Positions 1-7,503 of a stretch of 14,461 nt of DNA are shown here, one piece after another (within the stretch, counting starts at the first letter, position 1; the number at the start of each line of letters is the position of its first letter). The notes beneath the pieces are model-generated. The model ran no database searches. It was not told the origin of the DNA and saw only the letters and a program-made list of their open reading frames with translations. Made by a program: the position numbers and the translations under genes. This DNA is from Rhodanobacter sp. GTDB taxonomy: Bacteria; Pseudomonadota; Gammaproteobacteria; Xanthomonadales; Rhodanobacteraceae. The stretch spans positions 1-14,461 of the forward strand of contig JAPHUU010000228.1 in NCBI GenBank assembly GCA_026193555.1, read 5' to 3'.

Positions 1-1431
1 GACCTCTCGCAGCGTGAGCGGGTGATCGCCAAGCGCTTCGAAGCGGATCGAGACACCCTGCAGAAGGGCATGGACGAGGCGCTCACCGCACTGGCGGCCC
101 ACGACTTCAAGCATGCTGTGAAGGTGCTCGATGGCAGCGTCGAAACCGACTACGCCACGGTCAAGGCCGATGTCGCCGCGATGTTCACGATGCAGACCAA
201 GGTTGCGCAGGAGTCCTTCACCGACGACGAACAGCACATGCAGCAAAGCACCACGATTGCGTACACGGCGATCGGTCTGGGCGTCGGCCTGGGCATGCTG
301 CTCAGCTTCCTGCTGATCCGATCGATCATGCGTTCGCTCGGGACGGCGATGCGGGTAGCCGACAACATCGCCGAGGGTCGCCTCGATAACCGCATCGAGA
401 TCAAGACCCGTGACGAGCTGGGCCGGTTGCTGGAATCCCTCAAGCGCATGGACATCAAGCTGACCGGGATCGTGCGCGAGGTGCGCGTCAGCTCCGAGTC
501 GGTCGGCACGGCGGCGAAGCAGATTGCGCAGGGCAACGATGACCTCAGCCAGCGCACCCAGGAGCAGTCGGCCAGCCTGGAGGAAACCGCCTCGTCGATG
601 GAGGAAATGACCGCCACGGTAAAGCAGAACGCCGACAACGCATCACAGGCCAACCAGCTGGCGCGCGGTGCCCGCGAGCTGGCCGAGCACGGCGGCGAAG
701 TGGCGGCCAAGGCCGTGCTGGCGATGGGGGAAGTCAACGCCTCGAGCCGCAAGATTGCCGACATCGTCAGCCTGATCGACGAGATCGCCTTTCAGACCAA
801 CTTGTTGGCGCTCAACGCGGCGGTGGAAGCGGCGCGAGCGGGCGAGCAGGGTCGGGGCTTCGCTGTGGTGGCAAGCGAGGTGCGCAATCTGGCGCAACGT
901 GCCGCCGGTGCAGCGAAGGAAATCAAGGGCCTGATCGGCGATTCGGTGGAGAAAGTGACGGCAGGTACCGAACTGGTGGGCCAGTCGGGCCGCACGCTGA
1001 AGGACATCGTCGACAGCGTGAAGAAGGTGACCGACATCGTCGCGGAAATCGCGGCGGCGAGCCAGGAACAGTCCTCCGGCATCGATCAGGTCAACACCGC
1101 GGTGATGCAGATGGATGAGGTGACACAACAGAATGCCGCGCTGGTGGAAGAGGCTGCGGCAGCGAGTCGCGCCATGCAGGAGCAGGCCCAGGTTCTCCAG
1201 CAGCAGATGACATTCTTCAGTGTCGACGCTGCCGATGCCGCGCTGCCGTCATCGAAGGACAAGGGCGGGCGTGACGCAGGTGAAGAAGACTCCGTGCCGG
1301 CACGGATCCTTCGCGATGCAGAACGCACGGCTCACACTCGCATGGCCGGTGCATCGTCGAAGCAGCGTGCGCAATCCAGGCACGCCGACCCGGCGGATGC
1401 CGACCGTGCAGGGGCATGGACGGAGTTCTGA
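1..1431 (+). CDS. Methyl-accepting chemotaxis protein, C-terminal part (5' end outside window)
   Basis: This is a transmembrane chemoreceptor that relays ligand binding to CheW/CheA. The frame is open from base 1, so the GTG at 22 is not taken as the start and the N-terminus lies outside the window. The 476 visible residues show the end of a periplasmic helical sensor domain (about 1-85), a second membrane helix (about 86-106), a HAMP linker (about 107-158, with DELGRL) and the long helical signalling domain. The conserved hairpin tip lies at about 260-300 ([20 protein letters not shown] and [10 protein letters not shown]), and methylation-type segments with paired Glu/Gln flank it. A polar linker of about 70 residues ends in AWTEF, which matches the CheR/CheB-binding pentapeptide pattern (x-aromatic-x-x-aromatic). 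Together these make it a Tar-like receptor. The ligand cannot be inferred. No che genes are in the window. Confidence 0.95.
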   Translation, partial: DLSQRERVIAKRFEADRDTLQKGMDEALTALAAHDFKHAVKVLDGSVETDYATVKADVAAMFTMQTKVAQESFTDDEQHMQQSTTIAYTAIGLGVGLGMLLSFLLIRSIMRSLGTAMRVADNIAEGRLDNRIEIKTRDELGRLLESLKRMDIKLTGIVREVRVSSESVGTAAKQIAQGNDDLSQRTQEQSASLEETASSMEEMTATVKQNADNASQANQLARGARELAEHGGEVAAKAVLAMGEVNASSRKIADIVSLIDEIAFQTNLLALNAAVEAARAGEQGRGFAVVASEVRNLAQRAAGAAKEIKGLIGDSVEKVTAGTELVGQSGRTLKDIVDSVKKVTDIVAEIAAASQEQSSGIDQVNTAVMQMDEVTQQNAALVEEAAAASRAMQEQAQVLQQQMTFFSVDAADAALPSSKDKGGRDAGEEDSVPARILRDAERTAHTRMAGASSKQRAQSRHADPADADRAGAWTEF

Positions 1432-2004
1432 AAGCCGTGCAATGACCCGGCACGTTCGGCACAAATCAGGCCGCCGGGACATGCGCCTCGGCGGGTGTTC
1501 TGGCGGCATGATTTGATGCGGTTGCCGGTGATCGGGTAATCCCGCCTCCTGTCAGCCCCGAATCCCGTCGGCGCGAAGCGTCCTTCAGCACGGTGCCGCT
1601 CTAACAGGAAACCAGTCAGGCAACGGAAATGCGCTTCCCGGGAACTGGTCGCCATGCTGTCCGGGACTCTGAATGGATCAGAGCATCTTGAGGGGCCCTG
1701 ACTGGATCACGGGGTCACTGAGTTACTCGGATGCCCCGGGACGCCCATTGAGGCAAACGCGAAGAGTGTGCATGGCGGCACATTTTCCTGCCGAGTCGTG
1801 TGGAAATATTACTTCCACCTCCCCTCCCAGAGGATCAGTTTCAGCGGCCCGTTCAACCCCAAGACCCCCGACCGTGGAAGCGGTACTTCTCCGACCGCCA
1901 CTCCACCGCACGCCCGGCGCGATAGCCGGGCTTTTTCTTGCGTTCTTCACGCTGGATCGGAAATTGGCGGCGTGATCCGCGGCCGCGGTGGCGCCGCATT
2001 CCGC
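1432..2004. other. Gene-poor spacer after the chemoreceptor
   Basis: No convincing gene was found here. Open frames exist on both strands, but their translations are low-complexity Arg/Pro/Ser-rich products of GC-rich DNA. Structures seen are a small perfect hairpin at 1667-1683 (CTCTGA, 5-base loop, TCAGAG), a near direct repeat of 11 bases (TGAATGGATCA at 1670 and TGACTGGATCA at 1699), a hairpin at 1800-1818 (GTGGAA, 7-base loop, TTCCAC), and the terminator listed separately. An untranslated RNA ending at that terminator is possible but unproven. Confidence 0.5.
1912..1939 (+). terminator. Rho-independent terminator without an obvious gene upstream
   Basis: A perfect 7-bp stem, GCCCGGC (1912-1918) with GCCGGGC (1925-1931), has a 6-base loop (GCGATA) and is followed by five T and then CTT. 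This is a textbook intrinsic terminator on the plus strand. The nearest recognisable plus-strand gene upstream is the chemoreceptor, which ends 480 bases earlier. Either that transcript is long, or an unrecognised small RNA or short gene ends here. Confidence 0.75.
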
Positions 2005-2330
2005 GTGCGGCATTTCACCCTGTTGTGCATTGCATCATCGAGCGTAGCCTTTGCGTCAGCTGGGCCGGCGCAATACCGTTCCAGGACGCCTTTTTTAATG
2101 AAGAAGGGAAATGGGAGATGCATGACTCAAATGGAGGCTCACGCTATGTGTTGCGTGACGGCGATTGCTTCTGGGTGACGCCGCAAGACACCCGCTCGAC
2201 GGACATCGACTGCACCGACATGACCAGCGCCGAATTCATGGCGTTTTTTCTTGCTCGGTGCCAACGGGTGACTCGACCTGACCCCGCTATTTCAGCAGCA
2301 GGGCGCAAAGTTTCAGGCTACCTGACGTGA
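2005..2330 (+). pseudogene. Possible frameshifted small secreted protein
   Basis: Two adjoining plus-strand frames each look half real. The frame starting with GTG at 2005 reads VRHFTLLCIASSSVAFASA, a plausible signal peptide ending in an ASA cleavage motif, then turns into implausible sequence after about 2080. The neighbouring frame, from about 2073 to 2330, reads like ordinary secreted protein (FQDAFFNEEGKWEMHDSNGG, then RYVLRDGDCFWVTPQD and SAEFMAFFLARCQRV). Joining the two at about 2075-2090 would give a precursor of about 100 residues. The tail after CQRV runs into DNA that resembles repeat family C (ACCTGACCCCG near 2277-2287), so the original C-terminus may also be lost. The family is not recognised. 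The alternatives are a sequencing error in the six-T run at 2091-2096 or a chance pairing of frames. Confidence 0.3.
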
Positions 2331-2518
2331 ATACGCACCAGAGCTCGCGAGCTATCCGCTTTTTGCACCAATAGCGGCAAGACCCGACCTGGCGGACTGT
2401 CCATCAGCTTGTTTGCCTTGGCGAATTCAACTACGAAATGCACCACGGCTGAAGGAAGCATCGGAAACCTGCTGTGATGTTTCATGTCATTCCATCCAGC
2501 GACGGATGCAGGCAAAGA
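2331..2518. other. Spacer between the possible pseudogene and repeat A1
   Basis: No gene is supported. A minus-strand open frame of 65 codons (2318-2515) has a fairly natural composition, with a segment VVHFVVEFAKANKLMDSPPG, but it has no clear ribosome binding site and no recognised family. It is kept only as a weak possibility. Confidence 0.25.
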
Positions 2519-2556
2519 GGACGGAGGTTGTCGACGCGATTTGACTGCCTCCGTCC
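2519..2556. repeat. Repeat family A, copy 1
   Basis: This is an imperfect palindrome with GGACGGAGG at the left end, CCTCCGTCC at the right end and a centre of GTCGACGCGATTTGACTG. The core matches copies at 4459, 6519 and 10377. It begins three bases beyond the stop codon of the threonine aldolase-family gene, so it may also fold at the 3' end of that transcript, but no T tract follows on either strand. Confidence 0.75.
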
Positions 2557-2559
2557 CAC

Positions 2560-3660
2560 TTATCGATTGATAATCCCCTCCGCCCTTTTGCTCATGAACT
2601 GCCTGACCGCATCGACGGCCTGTGTGATCGCGTAGTGGTCCGAGGCCGGGCCGAGCTGGATTTCGGCCATGGCATGACCGACCAGCGGCGCTTCACTGAA
2701 CCGCTCGAACAGCCACAGCTTGTGGGCAGCGGCGAACTGACGGTGCTGTTCGGCCAACACGGACGGCGTACCCGGCAACCAGACCTGGAACGCGTTGGTG
2801 TGGGGCGGGTTCGGATGAACGATCAAGTTCGGAATGTCCGCCAGGCCGGCGGCCAGGGCTCGCGCACGGTCAACGAATTCGCGCATACGCGGTGCCAGCC
2901 GTTCGAGTCCGTCCAGCGCGGAGATGGCGTACGGATAGGCGGTGAACAGGTCGCCGCCATAGCGGGTTTTCCACACGCGCAGTGCGTCGACGAAGGCTTG
3001 GGACCCCGCCACCATGGCGCCGCCGAGTCCGCCCAGCCCCTTGTAGTACGAAACATAGACGCTGTCCGCGAGCGCGGCCAGTTCGGCCTCGGACACGCCA
3101 TAGCCGGCGGCGGCTTCCCACAGGCGCGCGCCGTCGAAGTGCAGCGGGATGGAGCGCTCGCGGCACCATGCGGAGATGGCGCGCAAGGCATCGAACTCCG
3201 GCAGCAGGAAGCCGGCCCGCCGCAACGGCAGTTCGACGACCACCGCAGCTAGCGGCTCGGTCAGGGCCGCCAGCGCCTGTGCCGTGAACGGCGTGAAGCG
3301 CCCCAGGCGGATGGCGTGCAGGCCAGCCACCCGTTCGATGGCGCCGGCTTCGTCGATGTCCATATGGCTCATCGGATGGATCACGACGTTGTTGCAGCCA
3401 CGCGCCTCGGCATACGCGCGCAGCACGCATAGTTGCGCCGTGACGCCCTTGATGAAGAACAGGCCTGCATCCTTGCCCAGCCGCTCGGTCGTGGCCTGCT
3501 CCAGCCGCGCGACGGCACCGCCGGCACCGTAGTCGTCGATGGCATCGACAGCGGCGGGATGGGCGGCCAGGCGTGCCAGCGTTTCGGCCGCCGGCGGTGC
3601 AAGCGGGTGCGACAGCACGAAACGGCAGGCTTGCTTGATATCGCGATCTTGTTTGTTCAT
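2560..3660 (-). CDS. Threonine aldolase family protein (PLP-dependent beta-eliminating lyase)
   Basis: This 366-residue protein has the fold-type I PLP enzyme layout of the threonine aldolase/beta-eliminating lyase family, whose members typically cleave L-threonine or L-allo-threonine to glycine and acetaldehyde in the cytoplasm. Visible marks are the cofactor-binding aspartate in HFDGARLWEAA (Asp176, with Arg178) and the Schiff-base lysine in SYYKGLGGLGG (Lys207). The length is slightly above that of typical low-specificity threonine aldolases (about 330-345 residues), because of an N-terminal segment of about 30 residues before the usual start. The ATG at 3660 has only a weak ribosome binding site, so a slightly later start is possible. 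The gene stands alone, diverging from the GFA-family gene and ending against repeat A1. Substrate specificity is inferred from family only; other beta-eliminating lyases share the fold. Confidence 0.85.
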   Translation of the reverse strand: MNKQDRDIKQACRFVLSHPLAPPAAETLARLAAHPAAVDAIDDYGAGGAVARLEQATTERLGKDAGLFFIKGVTAQLCVLRAYAEARGCNNVVIHPMSHMDIDEAGAIERVAGLHAIRLGRFTPFTAQALAALTEPLAAVVVELPLRRAGFLLPEFDALRAISAWCRERSIPLHFDGARLWEAAAGYGVSEAELAALADSVYVSYYKGLGGLGGAMVAGSQAFVDALRVWKTRYGGDLFTAYPYAISALDGLERLAPRMREFVDRARALAAGLADIPNLIVHPNPPHTNAFQVWLPGTPSVLAEQHRQFAAAHKLWLFERFSEAPLVGHAMAEIQLGPASDHYAITQAVDAVRQFMSKRAEGIINR

Positions 3661-3987
3661 CAGGTCGTCGGCATGGGGGTACGGGAGGCGGTCATTCTTG
3701 CGAGTGATGCCCGGACCATACCGGGGTCAGGGCGGATGAACTACCCGGGCAGACGCCAAGGGCTCGGGCGAGTTCCATTCTGAAGTGCACGGATCAAGCC
3801 AGGCGCCAGGGACAACCAATCCCCTCCCTCCCCTTCTGCTCGCCCCCCGGTTGCGTCCCGCTCGATGAAGCGATTAGTGTTCGGCGACGACACCGCCAGC
3901 CCGCAGCACGCAGATCTGGGGGGCGGCCATGGCGCACCGGGCGTCGAGAGCTCAAACCAACCTCACCAGCAAGGCGGGAGAGACGAT
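3661..3987. other. Divergent promoter region with repeat traces
   Basis: This 327-base spacer separates two divergent genes and must hold both promoters, though neither is obvious by eye. It contains fragments like the left arms of two repeat families: GGGGTCAGGGCGG near 3723 (family C) and GGCGCCAGGGACAACC at 3802-3817 (family B, whose consensus is GGTGTCAGGGACAATT). No coding sequence is supported. Confidence 0.45.
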
Positions 3988-4416
3988 ATGACCAACAGAC
4001 ATACGGGTACCTGTTTCTGCGGAGCAGTGGAAGTCGAGGTCACCGGTGCCACCGAGGCGATGGGCTACTGTCATTGCAGTTCCTGCCGTTCCTGGTCCGC
4101 CGGGCCGGTGAATGCGTTCACCTTGTGGAAGCCCGACAGCGTCAACGTCACCAAGGGGGCGGAGTTCATCGGCCATTTCCAGAAGACGGAAACCAGCGAC
4201 CGGCAGTTCTGCACGCAATGCGGTGGGCATCTGATGACCGGCCACCCGACGTTCGGCCTGACCGACGTGTACGCAGCGACGATCCCGAGCCTCGCCTTCA
4301 CACCCGGTGTCCACGTGAACTATGCCGAGACCGTGCTGCGGATGAAGGACGGACTGCCCAAGATGAAAGACTTCCCGGCCGAGCTGGGCGGCTCCGGACA
4401 GACGGTGCCCGAGTAA
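3988..4416 (+). CDS. GFA-family (CENP-V/GFA domain) zinc-binding protein
   Basis: The 142-residue protein matches the glutathione-dependent formaldehyde-activating enzyme (Gfa) family, small zinc proteins with a cysteine-rich fold. The expected cysteines are all present: CFC (Cys9, Cys11), CHCSSC (Cys28, Cys30, Cys33) and CTQC (Cys75, Cys78), followed by GGHL. The ATG at 3988 is chosen because a GGGAG ribosome binding site lies seven bases upstream and the zinc site begins soon after; an upstream in-frame ATG at 3865 would add unlikely sequence. Family members are often annotated as aldehyde-activating enzymes, but few have a proven substrate and the formaldehyde role is disputed. The gene converges on the MFS gene, with repeat A2 between them. 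Confidence 0.88.
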   Translation: MTNRHTGTCFCGAVEVEVTGATEAMGYCHCSSCRSWSAGPVNAFTLWKPDSVNVTKGAEFIGHFQKTETSDRQFCTQCGGHLMTGHPTFGLTDVYAATIPSLAFTPGVHVNYAETVLRMKDGLPKMKDFPAELGGSGQTVPE

Positions 4417-4458
4417 CACCTTTCCGAGGCGATAGAGGCGATAACGACAAGGGCATGA

Positions 4459-4484
4459 AGGTAGTCAACCTGATTTGACTACCT
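4459..4484. repeat. Repeat family A, copy 2 (hairpin between convergent genes)
   Basis: Perfect 10-bp arms AGGTAGTCAA (4459-4468) and TTGACTACCT (4475-4484) enclose a 6-base loop, CCTGAT. The right flank, CCGTCCCGTTTATCC, is shared with copy 1 (CCGTCCCACTTATC). It lies between the convergent stops of the GFA and MFS genes and could act as a bidirectional 3'-end hairpin. Confidence 0.75.
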
Positions 4485-4493
4485 CCGTCCCGT

Positions 4494-5723
4494 TTATCCT
4501 TTATCGGGCGTCTCTGTTTCCGGCAGCATCTCGAAAGCGGCCGGCGTGGTACGCAGCATCATGCGGAAATTGGCATCGGTCGACTGCTCGCGATAGAAGT
4601 GCCAGTAGCGGTATGCCGCATAGGCAGCCAGCACCGACTGGGTAAGGGCGAACCAGCCGAACAGCGAGCCAGGGCCGAATGCCGACATCAGCGTACCGGC
4701 CGCGATCGGGCCGATTGCCGAGCCGACGCCGTAGATCAGCAACACGCTGCTGCTGGCCGACAGCAATTCCTCCGGTGACAGATGATCCACCAGGTGTGCC
4801 ACCACGATCGGATACACGGTGAACGTCAAGCCGCCGTAGAGAAAAATCAGCACCAGCATCGTTCCATGCCATCGCGCCATCACCAGTTGCAGCAGCGCCA
4901 GTACCGCGGCGAGCGCGCAGACCAAGGCCAAGGCGATGCGTCGGTCATACCGATCAGACCAGCGGCCGACGGGCCACTGCAACGCCGCACCGCCGAGGAT
5001 CGCGACGCTCATGTAAGTACCCACCTGGGTCAGGTCAAAACCCAGTCCGCGCGCGTACACCGGCAGCAAGCCCCAGAAGGCACCCATGGCCAGCCCCGTC
5101 AGCAGTGCTCCGGCACCGGCCGTCGGTGCCAGCGCAAACAGGCGGCGCAGTTCCAGTCGGGGCACAGGCTGCAACGCGGGCTGCGCTTGACGTGTGGCAA
5201 CCACCGGCAGGGTCGCGGCGCACACCAACAGGGCGACTACGACAAACAGCACGAACGGCTCGCCCTGGATACGCAGCAGCTGTTGCGCCACCGCCAGTGA
5301 CCCGAGGTTGACCATCATGTAGATCGCGAACACGGTGCCGCGTCGCTCCGATGCGGTCTGCGCGTTGAGCCAGCTCTCGATGATGGCGTATAGCCCGACC
5401 AGCGATATCCCTGCCAGCAGGCGCAGCGCCAGCCACAACCATGGATTGCTGCTGAGCGAGTGCAGCAACACCAGGCAGGCCACGGCAGCCGTGCAAAAGG
5501 CGAATGCGCGGATGTGGCCGACCCGCTGGATCAGCGGCGGTAGCGTGAACGTTCCCACGAAATAGCCGACGTAGTACGCCGAGGTCAGTGCGCCCAGCAT
5601 CGTGGTTGAATAACCCAGGGCACGGCCGCGCAGGGGAATCAGGGTGGTCAGCAGTCCCACGCCAAGCAACAGCAGTGCCGTGCCGACAAGCAGCGAGGTG
5701 ATCGGACGCAGATTGCGCAACAT
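4494..5723 (-). CDS. MFS transporter, YcaD-like
   Basis: This 409-residue, strongly hydrophobic protein has about 12 predicted membrane helices and belongs to the major facilitator superfamily. Its N-terminus (LLLLGVGLLTTLIPLRGRAL, then SAYYVGYFVGT), the segment with IIESWLNAQTASERRGTVFA and the cytoplasmic loop motif WPVGRWSDRYDRR between helices 8 and 9 follow the pattern of the E. coli YcaD type, inner-membrane transporters of unknown substrate. The ATG at 5723 puts the first helix at the usual position. The last 40 residues form a polar cytoplasmic tail. The gene diverges from the DsrE-like gene and ends nine bases from repeat A2. The substrate cannot be read from the sequence, and its neighbours give no pathway clue. 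Confidence 0.85.
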   Translation of the reverse strand: MLRNLRPITSLLVGTALLLLGVGLLTTLIPLRGRALGYSTTMLGALTSAYYVGYFVGTFTLPPLIQRVGHIRAFAFCTAAVACLVLLHSLSSNPWLWLALRLLAGISLVGLYAIIESWLNAQTASERRGTVFAIYMMVNLGSLAVAQQLLRIQGEPFVLFVVVALLVCAATLPVVATRQAQPALQPVPRLELRRLFALAPTAGAGALLTGLAMGAFWGLLPVYARGLGFDLTQVGTYMSVAILGGAALQWPVGRWSDRYDRRIALALVCALAAVLALLQLVMARWHGTMLVLIFLYGGLTFTVYPIVVAHLVDHLSPEELLSASSSVLLIYGVGSAIGPIAAGTLMSAFGPGSLFGWFALTQSVLAAYAAYRYWHFYREQSTDANFRMMLRTTPAAFEMLPETETPDKG

Positions 5724-5770
5724 GCTCGGTCCGTGTGCGTCGCCCGCCAGGGCTTCGGAGGTGATATTTC

Positions 5771-5797
5771 TGCAAACGGGGTCTGCAAACGGGGGTC
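5771..5797. repeat. Short tandem duplication beside a family C element
   Basis: TGCAAACGGGGTC (5771-5783) is followed immediately by TGCAAACGGGGGTC (5784-5797), a tandem repeat differing by one G. The second unit runs into the left arm of the family C element, so the duplication marks its edge. Confidence 0.8.
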
Positions 5798-5835
5798 AGG
5801 TTCACTTACCGTCGCAAGAAAGTAAACCTGCCCCC
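5791..5835. repeat. Repeat family C, copy 1
   Basis: The left arm GGGGGTCAGGTTCACTT (from 5791) pairs imperfectly with the right arm AAGTAAACCTGCCCCC (ending 5835), around a loop of about 12 bases. The arms match the better-preserved copy at 10228-10284. It lies in the divergent spacer between the MFS and DsrE-like genes, upstream of the proposed promoter of the latter. Confidence 0.75.
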
Positions 5836-5851
5836 GCTTTGGTCGAGCCCT

Positions 5852-5880
5852 TTGGGGAGCGCGCCCCTTCGGAGTATGGT
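5852..5880 (+). promoter_or_regulatory. Possible sigma70-type promoter for the DsrE-like gene
   Basis: TTGGGG (5852-5857) and TATGGT (5875-5880) are separated by 17 bases, and the -10 hexamer lies 34 bases before the ATG. Each hexamer matches four of six consensus positions. It was found by eye only. Confidence 0.35.
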
Positions 5881-5914
5881 CTCCCGGCCGCATGTCGCGG
5901 CAAGGAGGGGAAAC

Positions 5915-6505
5915 ATGAACATCAAGCTCGCGGGTATCAGTGCCCTGGCATGCATGGCGCTGGTGGCGATCTCGCTGCCACTGCAGGCGGCCGACCACGC
6001 CAAGGCCGCCGCCAAGGCCACACCCGAGGTCACCTGGGTGTACCCGGTGATCCCGAAGTTCGGCGGCGTGCACCCACGTCCGGACGTGGACGTGCAGCCG
6101 GACCCGAACGCCAACTACAAGGTCTTCGTCGACGTGGTCAGCGCGCCCCGGGACATGGGCAAGCCGATGGGTTCGCTCAAGCGCCTGGCGCGCCTGGTCA
6201 ACCTGATGGGCTACGCCAAGGTGCCGCCCGGGCACGTGCACATCGTGGCGTTGCTCGATGGCGATGCGGAGTTGGCGGGAGTGATCAACGCGCGCTATCG
6301 CGAGCACTTCAAGAAGGACAATCCCAACCTCGAGATCCTGCATGCGCTGAAGAAGGCCGGCGTCAAACTGATGATCTGCAGCCAGGCCCTCGCCGGGGCC
6401 GGGCTGAAGGACAGCGACGTCGACCCCAGCGTCACCATTACCCTGTCGGCCGTGATGGACCCGGTCGTCTACGGTCAACGGGGCTACACCTTCATGCAGC
6501 TGTAA
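5915..6505 (+). CDS. Exported DsrE/DsrF-like family protein
   Basis: The 196-residue precursor starts at ATG 5915 with a strong AAGGAGGGG ribosome binding site five bases upstream. Residues 1 to about 25 are a signal peptide (hydrophobic core ISALACMALVAISLPLQAA, AxA-like cleavage), so the mature protein is probably periplasmic. The C-terminal half (YKVFVDVV, HVHIVALLDG, LEILHALKKAGVKLMICSQA, then DPSVTITLSAV) has the alternating strand/helix pattern and single conserved cysteine (Cys155) of DsrE/DsrF-like proteins. Cytoplasmic DsrEFH relatives relay sulfur, but exported members like this one have no established function. The divergent spacer holds repeat C and a possible promoter; repeat A3 starts 13 bases after the stop. 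Confidence 0.8.
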   Translation: MNIKLAGISALACMALVAISLPLQAADHAKAAAKATPEVTWVYPVIPKFGGVHPRPDVDVQPDPNANYKVFVDVVSAPRDMGKPMGSLKRLARLVNLMGYAKVPPGHVHIVALLDGDAELAGVINARYREHFKKDNPNLEILHALKKAGVKLMICSQALAGAGLKDSDVDPSVTITLSAVMDPVVYGQRGYTFMQL

Positions 6506-6518
6506 GACGAAACCAAGG

Positions 6519-6548
6519 GGCGGCAGTTGACGCGATTCAACTGCCGCC
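6519..6548. repeat. Repeat family A, copy 3 (perfect hairpin)
   Basis: GGCGGCAGTTGA (6519-6530) and TCAACTGCCGCC (6537-6548) form a perfect 12-bp stem with loop CGCGAT. It is the best-preserved A copy and is followed by GTCCCGGTTTCC. It lies 13 bases after the DsrE-like stop and runs almost directly into a half copy of family B. Confidence 0.8.
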
Positions 6549-6567
6549 GTCCCGGTTTCCGGACCGG

Positions 6568-6590
6568 AATTGTCCCTGGCACATTTTTTC
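6568..6590 (+). repeat. Repeat family B, right half only
   Basis: AATTGTCCCTGGCACA followed by six T and C corresponds to the right arm and T tract of the complete B element at 8568-8625. The left arm is missing; the preceding sequence is the tail of repeat A3, so this spacer is an A-B chimera. It lies just before the DUF4336 start. Confidence 0.7.
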
Positions 6591-6616
6591 CTCGTTTACA
6601 GACTTGGCCGGATGAA

Positions 6617-7366
6617 ATGACCTCGACACCGGGATATGCGCCTTACCTGCCCTTGAACAGCCTGAAGCCTGTTGCGCCCGATGTCTGGATCGCCGACGGC
6701 CCGGAGATCCGGTTTGGCTTTCTGGGCATCAAGCTGCCCCATCCCACCCGAATGACGGTGGTGAAGCTTCCGCAGGGCGGCTTGTGGATTCATTCGCCGA
6801 TCCCTCCGGCCGAAAACCTGCTGCGTGAGCTGGAGCAGATCGGCACGGTGCACCACCTGATCGCGCCGAATACATTCCACTATTCCTGGCTTGCGGATTG
6901 GACGACGATTTATCCCGGCGCCCAGTGCTGGGGACCGCCCGGACTTCCAAAATCAGTGCTCCGCACCTTGCCGCACCTGCGCATGCTGAAGCCGGCGCCG
7001 CCACCGGACTGGGCTGGCTCTTTCGATCAGCTCCTCGCGCCAGGCAATGTCCTGAAGGAAGTAGCGTTCTTTCACCGTGCTTCGCGCACCCTGATCCTCA
7101 CCGACCTGATCGAGAATTTCGAGGCATCCCGCATACGAAATCCCTGGCATCGCCGGCTTCTGGAATGGAGCGGCATTGCCGATCAGAACGGCGCGGCACC
7201 ACTGGACATGCGGATGGCCTTTCTTGGCCACCGCAACATCCTTCATGAGGCCGTACGCGGGATGATCGACTGGAACCCCGAGCGGGTCATCCTTGCCCAC
7301 GGGCGCTGGTTTGATGCGAACGGTGCTGCCGAACTCGCGCGGTTGTTCCGCTGGGTGCTGGACTAA
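6617..7366 (+). CDS. DUF4336 domain-containing protein
   Basis: This 249-residue protein resembles DUF4336 proteins, which have a metallo-beta-lactamase-like fold but generally lack the classical metal-binding HxHxDH motif; none is present here. Visible hallmarks are VAPDVWIADGPEIRF near the N-terminus, MTVVKLPQGGLWIHSPIPP, HHLIAPNTFHYSWLADW, the ALILTD-like strand LILTDLIENF and a C-terminal RVILAHGRWF. No signal peptide or membrane helix is seen, so it is probably cytoplasmic. The ATG at 6617 is preferred because the conserved region begins about 15 residues later; the earlier in-frame ATG at 6527 would place the start inside repeat A3. A family B element starts two bases after the stop and probably terminates the transcript. 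The function is unknown. Confidence 0.75.
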   Translation: MTSTPGYAPYLPLNSLKPVAPDVWIADGPEIRFGFLGIKLPHPTRMTVVKLPQGGLWIHSPIPPAENLLRELEQIGTVHHLIAPNTFHYSWLADWTTIYPGAQCWGPPGLPKSVLRTLPHLRMLKPAPPPDWAGSFDQLLAPGNVLKEVAFFHRASRTLILTDLIENFEASRIRNPWHRRLLEWSGIADQNGAAPLDMRMAFLGHRNILHEAVRGMIDWNPERVILAHGRWFDANGAAELARLFRWVLD

Positions 7367-7367
7367 C

Positions 7368-7430
7368 GGTGCCGGGGGCAACTCCTGAAAGCGCCGTCAC
7401 GGGAAGCCATTGTCCCCGACACTTTTTTTC
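7368..7430 (+). repeat. Repeat family B, copy 2, acting as a terminator-like hairpin
   Basis: This is a diverged complete B element. The left arm GTGCCGGGGGCAAC (from 7369) pairs with TTGTCCCCGACAC (7410-7422), allowing G-U pairs, and seven T follow (7423-7429). It aligns along its length with the element at 8568 (both read TCCTGA just after the left arm). Starting two bases after the DUF4336 stop, it has the form of an intrinsic terminator for that gene. Confidence 0.75.
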
Positions 7431-7463
7431 TTGGTCGACACCTTTCTTCTTGTCCTGCGGAGT

Positions 7464-7491
7464 TTGGCCTCTGACACGCACAGCGTATGAT
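7464..7491 (+). promoter_or_regulatory. Possible sigma70-type promoter for cytochrome c4
   Basis: TTGGCC (7464-7469) and TATGAT (7486-7491) are separated by 16 bases. The -10 matches five of six consensus positions. The transcript would start near 7498, giving a leader of about 57 bases that opens with the hairpin at 7504-7525. Confidence 0.4.
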
Positions 7492-7503
7492 CCAACACAC
7501 CAT

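Noticed and set aside
150..1128. Long minus-strand open frames opposite the chemoreceptor
   Set aside because: They are antisense shadows of a strongly conserved gene, with Arg/Ser/Ala-rich translations and no domains.
1471..1494. CCGCCG/CGGCGG inverted repeat as the chemoreceptor terminator
   Set aside because: It has a 12-base loop and no T tract, so it is not convincing as an intrinsic terminator.
1776..1792. GGCACATTTTCCTGCCG as another family B fragment
   Set aside because: Only about ten bases match the half copy at 6578 and no arm is present; chance is a sufficient explanation.
3865..3987. N-terminal extension of the GFA-family protein from the ATG at 3865
   Set aside because: The added 41 residues have no family similarity, and the ATG at 3988 has a good ribosome binding site right before the conserved zinc domain.
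6527..6616. Upstream start of the DUF4336 protein at 6527
   Set aside because: This would translate repeat A3 and the half B element; the conserved domain starts just after the ATG at 6617.
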